DNA of 57,670 bases from CAYOOT01 sp964405665. GTDB lineage: Bacteria; Bdellovibrionota_C; UBA2361; SZUA-149; CAZDWZ01. Within the stretch, counting starts at the first letter, position 1; each line of letters opens with the position of its first letter. Location of the stretch: positions 1 to 57,670 of the forward strand of contig CAYOOT010000011.1 in assembly GCA_964405665.1 (NCBI GenBank). The letters are read 5' to 3'. Both the position numbers and the translations under genes were made by a program. The notes beneath the pieces were generated by a model. That model was not told the DNA's origin. It was given only the letters and a program-made list of their open reading frames with translations, and did not search any database. Shown here one piece after another: positions 24,399 to 32,751 of the stretch.

Positions 24399-26513
24399 TT
24401 GGCCACACAATATTCTAAGCTAAAGTTATTAATTCATCTGGTCAGTTTTAACAACGAAAAAACCATTGTTCCCTGCATTCAATCCTTGCTCCAACAAAAA
24501 AATTTAAGTTGGGGAGAAGATTATAAAATAATTCTCAGTGATAACTGCTCTCAGGACAAGACTGTTTCTCTTGTGGAAAGTAATTTCTCCGGAAAAGTTG
24601 AAATAATAAAAAATGATAGAAATTTAGGTTTTTGTACTGCCCACAATGTCGGAGCAACAATTGCCATGGAAAATGAAATAGAATTTCTTTTTATTGTCAA
24701 TCCGGATTTAAGATTAGAAGAAAACGCTTTAAATATTCTGCTGCAGAATTTGGAAAAAGATAAAATAGCCGGTGTCTGTTGCCCTAAACTCTATCGGGCG
24801 GATGAAAATTTAAATCCGATCAGTCCCCCAACATTTGATAGCAGCGGAATGTATATCACCCCAGAAATCAGGCATTTTGATCGCGGCTCCAACGAAGAAG
24901 ACAAAGGACAATATGAAAAACCAGAGTATGTTTTTGGAGCTAGCGGAGCGGCGATGTTATTGCGCCGTGAGTTTATTAAAGATGTCTCTTTGGAAAGAGA
25001 ATATCTCAAGAACTCTCTGGAAAAACAAAAGTTTTTTTTATTTGATCCTAATTTTTTTGCCTATAGAGAAGATGCCGATTTAGCTTGGCGGATGCAATGG
25101 CTCGGTTGGAAATGCCGTTATCAACCAACTGCCATTGGTTATCATCAACGCAAGGTTCTCCCTCAAAGAAGAGCCGAATTGGAAAGTGAAATTAATGCCT
25201 ATGGAGTGCGTAATCGTTTCTTATTGCAGTTTAATAATTTTTCCTGGAAAGTTAATTTTTGCCAACTTCCCTGGATCCTCAGCAGAAATTTATTGGTAAT
25301 TCTTGCCGTTTCATTAAAAGAAAAAAGTTCCAGAGCTGCCTTAAGAACCGCCTGGCAATTATTTACTGTTTGTCGGCGCAATCACTATTTGATCTCTTGC
25401 AAAAGAAGAGTTCCTTTTTATGAAATAAAAAAATGGTTTTCTTTTAAACCATATTCTGAACCGGCACTAAGTTTTAAAAAAACCGAAGATAAAATAAAGA
25501 AAATAACAGCAATAATTGTCAACTATAATTCCGGGGAAAGATTGGCCGGCTGTTTGAAGCATTTAAATAAAGCGATAGTAGAATTAAATGCAAAATATCA
25601 GATTCAAATAGCAATTTTCGATAATGATTCTGGCGATCAAAGTATTAGTAAACTAAAGCCGCTAATTGAAGAATTGCCACAATTTGAGCTCATTGAATCT
25701 AAAGTAAATCAAGGTTTTGCCGGAGCAATTAATCGAACAGCAAGACAATTTGCCAGTGAAGCATTTTTAATTCTTAATCCTGATATTATAATAGAAGCTC
25801 CCGCTTTAGAAAAATTAATTACTTCTTTGCAAGAGTACCCAGAACTGGCGGCGATTTCCCCGGTTTTGAAAAATAATAAAGGGGCCATCCAGTCTCAATA
25901 TTTATTGAAGAATTTTCCGAATTTTAGTTCGACACTTGCCGAGTTATTTCTTTGGAATCACCTATTTCCGGAAAATATTTTTACACAAAGTTATGATCTG
26001 TCAAAAAATAATTTATTTCTAAAATATCTTCTTCAGATCAAAGACGGTTCCTCTCCCCAATACGATCAAGAAAAACCATTGCTTATCCCCCAGCCCGCGG
26101 CCGCATGTCTTTTAATCAGAGCGAATGATTTTAATTTGATCAATGGGTTTGACGAAACCTTTTGGCCGGCTTGGTTTGAAGATGTAGATTTTTGTAAAAG
26201 ACTTTTTGCTCTGGGGAAATATTGTGCAATAGATTCTCGCGCAGAAGTAATCCATGAAGGCGGTTATTCGCTTAACCACATGGATAAATCAAATTTCTAT
26301 CGAATCTGGTATACAAATCTAATTCATTATTGGAAGAAACATGGAACTAGATTGGAATACTGCACAATCCGCTTTCTTCTTCCTTTTTCTTTACTAATCA
26401 AAAGCTGTATTTTCTTTTTTAAAGCTTGTATTTCTCGAGAAAAAATTTATCTTAATTCGGCAAAAGGGCTCTTTAGTATGATTTTTTTAAAACTGGAAAC
26501 TAAAAAACACTAA
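24399..26513 (+). CDS. Two-domain family 2 glycosyltransferase
   Basis: A 704-residue protein with two GT-A domains. The first (about 5-290) begins 'LLIHLVSFNNEKTIVPCIQSLL' with 'NLGFCTAHNVGA', 'FLFIVNPDLRLEENAL' and the acceptor motif 'YREDADLAWRMQWLGW'. The second (about 365-690) begins 'ITAIIVNYNSGERLAGCLKHL' with 'NQGFAGAINRTARQFASEAFLILNPDIII' and 'WFEDVDFCKRLFALG'. Both resemble rhamnosyltransferase-type WbbL enzymes. It starts at TTG 24399 with GGAG about 12 bases upstream. It is divergent from the UDP-sugar dehydrogenase operon, which suggests one surface-glycan locus. A double enzyme can add two sugars in turn or build a repeating unit. Confidence 0.9.
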   Translation: MATQYSKLKLLIHLVSFNNEKTIVPCIQSLLQQKNLSWGEDYKIILSDNCSQDKTVSLVESNFSGKVEIIKNDRNLGFCTAHNVGATIAMENEIEFLFIVNPDLRLEENALNILLQNLEKDKIAGVCCPKLYRADENLNPISPPTFDSSGMYITPEIRHFDRGSNEEDKGQYEKPEYVFGASGAAMLLRREFIKDVSLEREYLKNSLEKQKFFLFDPNFFAYREDADLAWRMQWLGWKCRYQPTAIGYHQRKVLPQRRAELESEINAYGVRNRFLLQFNNFSWKVNFCQLPWILSRNLLVILAVSLKEKSSRAALRTAWQLFTVCRRNHYLISCKRRVPFYEIKKWFSFKPYSEPALSFKKTEDKIKKITAIIVNYNSGERLAGCLKHLNKAIVELNAKYQIQIAIFDNDSGDQSISKLKPLIEELPQFELIESKVNQGFAGAINRTARQFASEAFLILNPDIIIEAPALEKLITSLQEYPELAAISPVLKNNKGAIQSQYLLKNFPNFSSTLAELFLWNHLFPENIFTQSYDLSKNNLFLKYLLQIKDGSSPQYDQEKPLLIPQPAAACLLIRANDFNLINGFDETFWPAWFEDVDFCKRLFALGKYCAIDSRAEVIHEGGYSLNHMDKSNFYRIWYTNLIHYWKKHGTRLEYCTIRFLLPFSLLIKSCIFFFKACISREKIYLNSAKGLFSMIFLKLETKKH

Positions 26514-26567
26514 GGCAACAGATATTGCCTTTTAAAGCTTTTTCGCTATATATATTTAAGTCCTAAA

Positions 26568-26654
26568 GCCTGGGTGGCGGAATTGGTAGACGCACTGCGT
26601 TCAGGTCGCAGCACCCTCAAAAGTGTGCTGGTTCGAGTCCAGTCCCAGGCACCA
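26568..26654 (+). tRNA. tRNA-Leu (anticodon CAG)
   Basis: A complete cloverleaf can be folded. The acceptor stem GCCTGGG pairs with CCCAGGC. The D region is GCGGAATTGGTAGAC, and the anticodon stem CTGCG/CGCAG encloses TTCAGGT, giving anticodon CAG at 26602-26604. A long class II variable arm of the Leu type follows (CACCCTCAAAAGTGTG), then the T arm CTGGTTCGAGTCCAG. The discriminator is A, and CCA is encoded at 26652-26654. It reads CUG codons. Confidence 0.97.
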
Positions 26655-26679
26655 CACTTAATCAAAAGATAAATTGGCC

Positions 26680-26790
26680 TGAAAGTAAATTAAACAGTGT
26701 AGTTAATTATTTGGAAATTCCATATACGCGCTCCGTACGTATCTTGGACTGTGTATGTTATGTTGGAAATTACATAATTTACAGTCTCAA
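26680..26790. repeat. Short relative of the 16.5-kb MITE-like element
   Basis: The roughly 330-bp stretch after the tRNA has no gene before 26988. It contains an element whose left part (GTAAATTAAACAGTGTAGTTAATTATTTGG) resembles the left part of the element at 16545. Its right part keeps CGCTCCGTACGTAT..TTGG and ends TTTACAGTCTC, the inverse of GAGACTGTAAA. The inner 31-bp hairpin has been reduced to one arm piece. It lies directly downstream of the tRNA gene. Confidence 0.6.
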
Positions 26791-26987
26791 AACTGCCAAT
26801 CAAATTTAATGAAAAAAGTTGTTGATTTAGGTGCTTCGATAACAAAGTGGAATTAACATTCTTTGCATTTTAATATTGCGATAAATACCAAAAAAAGTGT
26901 CGGCAAACTAATCTCTAAAGATAAAAAAATCTCCCCAAATTATTACTTTTAGATTAAAATGTGCTTATTGAAATTAATAGGCAAATA

Positions 26988-27695
26988 GTGTTTAAATTGA
27001 TTCTTATTTTTTTGTCCCTCAGTTTAAGTTCTTGTGATGATTTTTTCACTAAGAGTGTAAAATTAGGCGGGAATTTAGAGACAACTACTAAAACAACAGA
27101 TCCTACTGCTGGCTCTGGCACCACAGCGCCAGCGGACGATGATGCAGATGGCTTAAGTAATGAAGTAGAAAATACTTTGGGACTAAATCCAATAAAAGCT
27201 GATACAGATAACGATGGATTTAGTGATGGAATTGAATTTGTCGGAAGACTAGGAGATCCCTTGAATAGTAACATTTCTCCCAGTCCTCTTAACAAAAAAC
27301 GCATCTTAGATCCTATGGCAGTTGTGATTGGAGAAAAAGATAGTGACAAAGACGGTTTGAGCGATACTTTTGAAAAAAGTATTTCTCTAGATCCCCTATC
27401 CTTTGATACTGATGAAGATGGTTATAGTGATAGCTTGGAATTAATTGCCAGCTCCGATCCTAAAAATGCAAGTAGTAGACCAAGTAGAACTAACCCTCCG
27501 AGCTCAGATGGCGGAGACCATTTAGATGTAGCGCCAGCTGATAATGACAATGATGGAATTGCTAATGATTTAGAATTGACTTTAAACAATAGCAACAAGG
27601 ATTTAGAAGATACTGATACGGATGGATATTCAGATAGTATTGAGTATCTGATGGGCAGTGAAGCGGATAATGAATTAAGTATTCCCAGTTTTTAA
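26988..27695 (+). CDS. Lipoprotein with thrombospondin type 3-like calcium repeats
   Basis: About 235 residues. The lipoprotein signal is 'FKLILIFLSLSLSSC'. The mature protein has repeated acidic loops of the D-x-D-x-D-G type: 'DDDADGLSNEVENTLGLNP', 'DTDNDGFSDGIEF', 'DSDKDGLSDTFEKS', 'DTDEDGYSDSLEL', 'DNDNDGIANDLEL' and 'DTDTDGYSDSIEY'. These are thrombospondin type 3/OmpA-linker-like Ca2+-binding repeats. They usually make rigid calcium-stabilised stalks on the cell surface. I chose GTG 26988, with AGG six bases upstream; GTG 26961 is possible. It is followed after 9 bases by another exported protein. Confidence 0.78.
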   Translation: MFKLILIFLSLSLSSCDDFFTKSVKLGGNLETTTKTTDPTAGSGTTAPADDDADGLSNEVENTLGLNPIKADTDNDGFSDGIEFVGRLGDPLNSNISPSPLNKKRILDPMAVVIGEKDSDKDGLSDTFEKSISLDPLSFDTDEDGYSDSLELIASSDPKNASSRPSRTNPPSSDGGDHLDVAPADNDNDGIANDLELTLNNSNKDLEDTDTDGYSDSIEYLMGSEADNELSIPSF

Positions 27696-27704
27696 GGAAA
27701 TATT

Positions 27705-28541
27705 ATGAAAATAAAAAAAATATTTTTTACTTCTTTACTTTTTTTCCCTTTATTTGCATTGGCCGAAACTCACGACTTTGGCGGCTATACGGAAAGATAC
27801 AAGGGAGGCGGAGATAAAATTCCACCACGCTGCCAAATAGAACTTCCTAGTGCGTCAACTACTTCTTTTTTTGTAAAATGGAACTGCTCCGATGACAACT
27901 CGGATTCTCAGGAAATTAGAAGCGAACTTTGGCTTTACAAAAAAGGTGCCCCGACTGGACAACTTATTGCTAACTTTTTGGGCTTCCCTGCAGCAGTAAA
28001 CATCGATGAAAGCTTACTCGGAGTAACTACTTTTACAGAAGCTTTGCCTTTTTCAGTTAAACTTTTAGCACGAGACGAAACAGGAATGACTACAATTAGC
28101 CCACAACTTATTGTTCAAGCACAAGATAATTCTGTAGAAACTTGCAATCTCTCTCTGCTGACAGAAGCGACTGAAGCTAGTGGCTCAACAACAGGAACTC
28201 CGGCATTAGCTGTTGCCGTGGACAAAGCAAAAGTTAGTGTCTCTCAATCAAGTAGTTCTCAGTTAACAGTAACAACAATAGAAAAATCTTCGGCTGAACC
28301 TTGCGAAATCGATTCAGTTTGCTTTGATGATTCCCGTCTTACTTTTTCCAGCAACATGTCCTTTAGCAGTGCAAGTAGCAGTATAGTCAGCGGAACATTA
28401 TCGATCATTCCAGGAAGTCTAGTAGTAAATGTTGCCGGAACTGCAAATATCAGTGGCTTAGTTCTTCAAGATTTAGAAGTTAGTGGAACCACCACAATTA
28501 ATGGGGCAAGTACTGCGGTTAGTTTGAGTTGTTCCAAGTAA
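27705..28541 (+). CDS. Exported Ser/Thr-rich protein of unknown function
   Basis: A 278-residue protein with a cleavable signal peptide ('MKIKKIFFTSLLFFPLFALAETH', cut probably after ALA). Residues about 40-160 are beta-rich and look like an Ig/fibronectin-type domain ('CQIELPSASTTSFFVKWNCSDDNSDSQEIRSELWLYKK'). Residues 160-278 are Ser/Thr/Val-rich beta strands with several Cys residues that may form disulphides. No family is recognised. It starts 9 bases after the TSP3-repeat lipoprotein with an AAGGAAA site, so they are co-expressed and perhaps form one surface structure. Confidence 0.75.
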   Translation: MKIKKIFFTSLLFFPLFALAETHDFGGYTERYKGGGDKIPPRCQIELPSASTTSFFVKWNCSDDNSDSQEIRSELWLYKKGAPTGQLIANFLGFPAAVNIDESLLGVTTFTEALPFSVKLLARDETGMTTISPQLIVQAQDNSVETCNLSLLTEATEASGSTTGTPALAVAVDKAKVSVSQSSSSQLTVTTIEKSSAEPCEIDSVCFDDSRLTFSSNMSFSSASSSIVSGTLSIIPGSLVVNVAGTANISGLVLQDLEVSGTTTINGASTAVSLSCSK

Positions 28542-28568
28542 TCGGTCAAGCGGGCGCAATATTGATTC

Positions 28569-29345
28569 TCAGTCTCCGCCTTTATGGGTGCCCGGTTTAC
28601 CAAACCCTACTAAAATAAAAATCAATCCCACAACAAATAAAAATATACTAACCAATTGCGCTTGAGTCAGATTAAAATAAACAATCGGTTCAATCCGCAC
28701 AAATTCCACTAAAAATCTTTCTATTGCCAGAAAGATTAAACAAAGACCAAAAATTTGCCCTGGTTTTGAAAAAATCTTTTTTGTCGCCGGTGCCAACAAC
28801 AGAAGAGCAATCAATAAAGAAACAATTGTTTCATAGATCGGTGTGGGATGAACCAAAACTCCCGGATCTGTCGGAATAACTCCCAAGCTATAACTCATTG
28901 CCCAAGGCAAATTAGAAATTTTCCCATAATCACCATCTCCAGAAAGCTGACAGCCAATTCTTCCTACTGCATAGCCGATGGCAATTGTCGGAGCGACAAT
29001 ATCGGCAAATTGAAAAAAATTTTTCCTTTGGCGTCTCAAATAATATGTTACAGCAAGAAATCCGCCGATTAATCCCCAATGAAAAACAAACCCTGCTCCG
29101 CCCAAAATCGTTTCTATCGGATGTTGCAAGAGCTCTGTGGGAAAACTAACTAAATAGCCTAATCTTGCTCCAATTATTCCCCCTACAGCTGCCCATGTGA
29201 TCATTGGTTCCGCAATCTCAATCGACTCTCCGACTTCCTTTAAACTGAGACATAATCTTTTCCAGGAACAAATAAAAGCAAGCACCATCATTAGTCCAAA
29301 ACTATGAACCGGCAAAATCCAAAGTGTAAATAAGGTGGGAATCAT
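28569..29345 (-). CDS. lgt: Prolipoprotein diacylglyceryl transferase
   Basis: A 258-residue inner-membrane enzyme with about seven hydrophobic helices. It transfers diacylglycerol from phosphatidylglycerol to the lipobox cysteine of prolipoproteins. Family motifs are visible: 'FGLMMVLAF' near the start, 'GARLGYLVSF', 'FHWGLIGGFLAV', 'YAVGRIGCQLSGDGDYGK' (the Lgt signature with essential Arg) and 'HPTPIYE'. The many lipoproteins in this window are its likely clients. The last residues (PGTHKGGD) are encoded by a piece of the GTAGGGGC-type repeat (28576-28595), so the natural C-terminus has been replaced or extended. It lies 5 bases after the thioredoxin lipoprotein stop. Confidence 0.95.
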   Translation of the reverse strand: MIPTLFTLWILPVHSFGLMMVLAFICSWKRLCLSLKEVGESIEIAEPMITWAAVGGIIGARLGYLVSFPTELLQHPIETILGGAGFVFHWGLIGGFLAVTYYLRRQRKNFFQFADIVAPTIAIGYAVGRIGCQLSGDGDYGKISNLPWAMSYSLGVIPTDPGVLVHPTPIYETIVSLLIALLLLAPATKKIFSKPGQIFGLCLIFLAIERFLVEFVRIEPIVYFNLTQAQLVSIFLFVVGLIFILVGFGKPGTHKGGD

Positions 29346-29350
29346 TTATT

Positions 29351-29953
29351 TTAATTAAGCAGTTTACTTACGGCATTGATATAACTTGGAGCATCCCAGG
29401 GCCGATCGGCAATAACTCGTTTACCCAGACACTTAGCAGAAGGATCTTCGAATAATAACAATTCCCCTTTTTTCCCAACAAAATAAGTTTCGGGGAAGCC
29501 TGATACATCAAATAGAGGAGGCACTGTATTTTCCGGATCTTTTAAAACCGTGAAACTCAATCCCTTATCTTTGACAAATTTAGCAACATCTGCCGAACTT
29601 TCTTCGGGATCCATATTTACTGCGACAATTTCAAAATTTTTATTTTTCAGGCCTTGATATAATCTTTCCAAAGCAGGCATTTCGGCAACACAGGGCACAC
29701 ACCAAGTTGCCCAAAAATTTAACAATAATACTTTGCCTGAAAAATCTTTCAAGGAAACGTCTTTATTATCCAAGGTTTTTAATTTAATATCTGGAACTTC
29801 AGATAATTTTAAATCATCGGTACATTGATTGGATTTGCTGAGATTTAATTCTTTGGAACTAGTTTGTTCCTGGGAATTTTCCCTGTTACATGCTAGAAAT
29901 ATCACTGACAAAAAAATACTTATTAAACTAATTTTCAAAGATCCTTTAAACAT
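29351..29953 (-). CDS. TlpA/ResA-like thiol-disulfide lipoprotein
   Basis: A 200-residue protein with a signal and Cys in 'SVIFLACNREN', so probably a lipoprotein facing the periplasm. The thioredoxin fold starts near residue 55 ('DIKLKTLDNKDVSLKDFSGK'). The active site 'LLNFWATWCVPCVAEMP' contains WCVPC, and the cis-Pro loop is in 'VSGFPETYFVG'. These proteins keep haem-binding cysteines or other periplasmic thiols reduced. The cytochrome c at 52.4 kb is a possible kind of client, but there is no local maturation operon. It is directly upstream of lgt on the same strand. Confidence 0.9.
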   Translation of the reverse strand: MFKGSLKISLISIFLSVIFLACNRENSQEQTSSKELNLSKSNQCTDDLKLSEVPDIKLKTLDNKDVSLKDFSGKVLLLNFWATWCVPCVAEMPALERLYQGLKNKNFEIVAVNMDPEESSADVAKFVKDKGLSFTVLKDPENTVPPLFDVSGFPETYFVGKKGELLLFEDPSAKCLGKRVIADRPWDAPSYINAVSKLLN

Positions 29954-29995
29954 GAATTTTACTCACACAAAATATTTGGATTAATTTTCTAGTAA

Positions 29996-30949
29996 ATGGG
30001 CGTAATCAGCAATATTATATACAACTTCTTGATGATCTTAAAAAGGCTTCTTTTGCTCTGCCCAAAAAGTTTTATTATTGTTTTTTGTTCCAATATTACC
30101 CGAATAATCGGGTATTCCTGCAAAAAAGAACGATCTATTTCCTTAAAACAATTGGAATTCGCCTTAAAAGATAAAAGTCTTTTGACTGAATCCTTCCTGG
30201 ACAAAAATTTCTCTCATTTAGGAACCGCGATCGCTGAAGTTTTATTTTTAAAAGATCTCTTAAAAAAAAATAATGCCGGTGAATATTCTTATGTTTCTTC
30301 TTCCAATGATCGAACCATTCGCAGTTTAGTTGACGAAGGCAAAAGTGCTTTGGCACTTAGCGGCCATATCGGCTGTTTCGAACTTCTTGCTGCTTACTAT
30401 ATAGAATTCGGAGTAAATGTCAGTGTTGTTGCGAGAAAACCAAATTATAACTTATTAGACAGATTTGTTGCTGATCTGCGTAAATCTTATGGTGTGCATA
30501 CCATTTGGAGAGAAGATCCGGATTCAATGAAAAAATTGCTCAAAGCCTTCAGAGAAGCCGGAGTGATTGCCGCATTGATCGATCAGGATACTGCCTTAGA
30601 AAGTGAATACGCTCCTTTCTTTGGGTTAGAAGCTGCTTCACCTTCTGGATTAATTCAATACGCCGTTAAAAAAAATATTACTATTCTTTCTTCTTTTATT
30701 GTTCGAACCTCTCGATTTTCACATCAAATATTTACCGAGGAAATACCTTATCAAAAAGAAGATCCTGCTGCCGTAAGAAATGTTCTTACAATATTTAACC
30801 AACATCTAGAGAAGTTAATTAAACAATATCCCGAGCAATGGATTTGGTGGCATCGCCGCTGGCGCCGCAGACCAGGAATTGATTACAACAAGAATCCCGA
30901 ATTATTGCCTTCAACAAAAACTTATTTAAATTGGTTAGAAAAACAATGA
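29996..30949 (+). CDS. LpxL/HtrB-type lipid A acyltransferase family protein
   Basis: A 317-residue protein of the lysophospholipid acyltransferase superfamily. Near the N-terminus is one hydrophobic anchor. The catalytic H-x4-D/E motif appears as 'LALSGHIGCFELLAAYYIE' near residue 122, followed by 'VSVVARKPNYNLLDRFVADLRKSYGV' and 'GVIAALIDQDTALESEYAPFFGLEAASPSGLIQYA', the usual substrate strings. 'EQWIWWHRRWRRRPG' at the end is a hallmark of the family. It would add a secondary acyl chain to lipid A or a similar lipid at the inner membrane. Its stop overlaps the ATG of the following TPR lipoprotein (ATGA). Confidence 0.9.
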   Translation: MGVISNIIYNFLMILKRLLLLCPKSFIIVFCSNITRIIGYSCKKERSISLKQLEFALKDKSLLTESFLDKNFSHLGTAIAEVLFLKDLLKKNNAGEYSYVSSSNDRTIRSLVDEGKSALALSGHIGCFELLAAYYIEFGVNVSVVARKPNYNLLDRFVADLRKSYGVHTIWREDPDSMKKLLKAFREAGVIAALIDQDTALESEYAPFFGLEAASPSGLIQYAVKKNITILSSFIVRTSRFSHQIFTEEIPYQKEDPAAVRNVLTIFNQHLEKLIKQYPEQWIWWHRRWRRRPGIDYNKNPELLPSTKTYLNWLEKQ

Positions 30950-31413
30950 AAATTAACTTAGCAATTGCTGGTATTTTTTTATTTTGCATTAGTTGCAGTT
31001 TTTATTCTCCCTCAGCCGCCTGGGTTGCTGAGGATTTAAGAAAGCAAGGAAAATACCAAGAAGCAATTGTTGAATACAAAAAACACATTTCAAATAAACT
31101 TGCACAAAAAGACAAACAGCATTCCGAACTCAATCCTTTTTTCTACTACTTGTTGATTGGAGATTGCTATTTAGAACTGAAAGAATTTGATTCAGCAAAA
31201 AAATCATACCTTACTGCCTTAGAGCATAACATTGAAAAAAAACTAGTCGGTGCCAAAATTAGAACTCTGGCAGATAAACTTGAGGAGAATGGGCAAACAG
31301 AAAATGCAATCAATTTACTTACAGAGAATCGAGAATTAGATACTTTATTATTTGATATCGATATTGATAAGCTTCATAAAAAAATTCTGGAAGCAGAAGA
31401 TCAGAAAAGGTAG
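30946..31413 (+). CDS. TPR-containing lipoprotein
   Basis: About 155 residues. The ATG at 30946 overlaps the acyltransferase stop by four bases (ATGA), which fixes the start better than the upstream TTG at 30931. The signal 'KINLAIAGIFLFCISCSF' ends in a cysteine, so lipid attachment is likely. The mature part has two or three TPR-like helix pairs ('LRKQGKYQEAIVEYKKHI', 'GDCYLELKEFDSAKKSYLTALEHN', 'LADKLEENGQTENAINLL'). It probably acts as a periplasmic protein-protein adaptor. The link to the acyltransferase is by coupling only. Confidence 0.8.
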   Translation: MKINLAIAGIFLFCISCSFYSPSAAWVAEDLRKQGKYQEAIVEYKKHISNKLAQKDKQHSELNPFFYYLLIGDCYLELKEFDSAKKSYLTALEHNIEKKLVGAKIRTLADKLEENGQTENAINLLTENRELDTLLFDIDIDKLHKKILEAEDQKR

Positions 31414-31441
31414 AGAATTTATTATTACTAAAAAGAAAAAT

Positions 31442-31519
31442 TTAAGCTGCCATTTTTTTGATATCTTTGGTGATTTTAGAATCGATTTTGGAGAGTTCCC
31501 AATTTTGCTGCAAGTTCAT
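31442..31519 (-). pseudogene. Remnant C-terminus of a HigA-type antitoxin
   Basis: On the minus strand a 25-codon stretch reads 'NLQQNWELSKIDSKITK...KKMAA' and a stop. It closely resembles the C-terminal tail of the intact HigA at 32422-32742 ('IQNSWELSQVNESKLKK' ... KKAA), and still more the usual HigA tail 'W.NLQ..WELS'. The helix-turn-helix part is missing, and the upstream sequence is the end of the alpha/beta hydrolase gene, whose TGA overlaps the first ATG of the remnant. The hydrolase gene seems to have replaced the front of a second antitoxin gene. Confidence 0.65.
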
Positions 31520-32385
31520 CTAAGTATTGCCGAAAAACAAGTTTTAATTGAAGTAGTGACTTCAGGGTAAATTTTAAACAAAATATCATTGTGCGATGCT
31601 GTTGGAGAAATCAAAAATTTGGAAAAAGAAGTTCCCCGATAAGCATCAAAGACATCTTTGCCCTGCTCGATTGGGATAACATTGTCTTTCTCTCCGTGAG
31701 CAAGAATTAGACAAGATGTGTTTAAACGTTGAACATCTTCTTTGACTGAAAAATCATACATTGTGAATTTCGATAATAGACCAAAAAGTGGCACATTACG
31801 AACTGCCTCAGCAAGAGAAGCGAAAGGTGAAAATAAAATCAAGGCTCCAGGATTAAACTCTGCAGCCATATGAGCAGCAGCCCCACTGCCGATTGAAATC
31901 CCTACGATAACTATTTCCTTAAGAGAAATTTTTTCACGCTCTAAAATATAATGAATAACCGCTTGGCCATCAAGATAAAGACCTCGCTCAGAAGGCCAGC
32001 CACTACTCTTACCATAACCACGGTAATCAAAACCGTAACTAGTTATGCCAATTGAAGCAAAATACTGTTGATAAGGAAAGAAATTTGCCACATCTGCTCC
32101 ATTGCCATGAAAAATTACCGCTACCTGTTTTGAAGAAGGTTGTTCTAATCTCCAAAGTTCTAGCTTCTCATTATCAGCTGTTGTTACAAAAATACTCTCA
32201 ACATTCTCAGGAAGTTCATTACTATTGCGAATTTTAGAATCGAAAATCGAACTTACTGCTCCTGGGAAAATCTGTAAGTTTTGTGTAGAGATTATTAACA
32301 ATGATACTGCAAAAGTTGCTATAATAAGACGTGTCCAAAATGATAGAGCTAAATATCTTTCATTTAGTTTTCGTGGAAGAAACAT
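31516..32385 (-). CDS. Membrane-anchored alpha/beta hydrolase
   Basis: A 289-residue protein. A hydrophobic helix at about 18-35 ('LIIATFAVSLLIISTQNL') anchors it. The hydrolase core has 'VAVIFHGNGADVANFFP' (oxyanion region), 'GYDYRGYGKSSGWPSE'-like strings, and the nucleophile elbow 'VGISIGSGAAAHMAAE' with Ser in G-I-S-I-G. The acid is in 'LAHGEKDNVIPIEQGKDVFD' and the His in 'SPTASHNDI'. It matches the BEM46/YqiA-like serine hydrolases, whose substrates are mostly unknown. It lies 36 bases after higA on the same strand, and its end abuts a HigA tail remnant. Confidence 0.88.
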   Translation of the reverse strand: MFLPRKLNERYLALSFWTRLIIATFAVSLLIISTQNLQIFPGAVSSIFDSKIRNSNELPENVESIFVTTADNEKLELWRLEQPSSKQVAVIFHGNGADVANFFPYQQYFASIGITSYGFDYRGYGKSSGWPSERGLYLDGQAVIHYILEREKISLKEIVIVGISIGSGAAAHMAAEFNPGALILFSPFASLAEAVRNVPLFGLLSKFTMYDFSVKEDVQRLNTSCLILAHGEKDNVIPIEQGKDVFDAYRGTSFSKFLISPTASHNDILFKIYPEVTTSIKTCFSAILR

Positions 32386-32421
32386 AGTGTTACCCCAAGT
32401 GGCTTAAGGCTGATATTTGTC

Positions 32422-32742
32422 TTATGCTGCTTTTTTGTCTAATAAATCTTCATCAAGAGTGACTAAAGATTTTAGCTTTTTTAATTTACTTTCATTGACC
32501 TGACTTAATTCCCAACTATTTTGAATTCTCATCCAAACATCGGGAGCAATACCTAAAACTATTGACAGTTTCTTTGCCATCAATGCCGAAATTCCTCTTT
32601 TCCCTCTACAAATCTCACTAATTTTTGTTTGGGGCATACAAAGATACTTTGCAAGTTTGGTTTGAGTTATTTTATTTTCATCCAAAAGAATTTGCAAAAT
32701 TACTCCGGGATGAACAACTACTCTTTTTTTTGCCTTAATCAT
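32422..32742 (-). CDS. higA: HigA-family antitoxin
   Basis: A 106-residue XRE-type protein. The N-terminal phrase 'VVHPGVILQILLDENKITQTKLAKYLCMPQTKISEICRGKRGISALMAKKLSIVLG' is the HigA helix-turn-helix (written here in overlapping parts: 'HPGVILQILL', 'TQTKLAKYLCMPQTKISEI'). The tail 'PDVWMRIQNSWELSQVNE' is the usual HigA toxin-contact region. It follows the toxin gene by 9 bases, the toxin-first order typical of higBA. It would neutralise HigB and repress the shared promoter. Confidence 0.92.
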   Translation of the reverse strand: MIKAKKRVVVHPGVILQILLDENKITQTKLAKYLCMPQTKISEICRGKRGISALMAKKLSIVLGIAPDVWMRIQNSWELSQVNESKLKKLKSLVTLDEDLLDKKAA

Positions 32743-32751
32743 TTTTTATTC

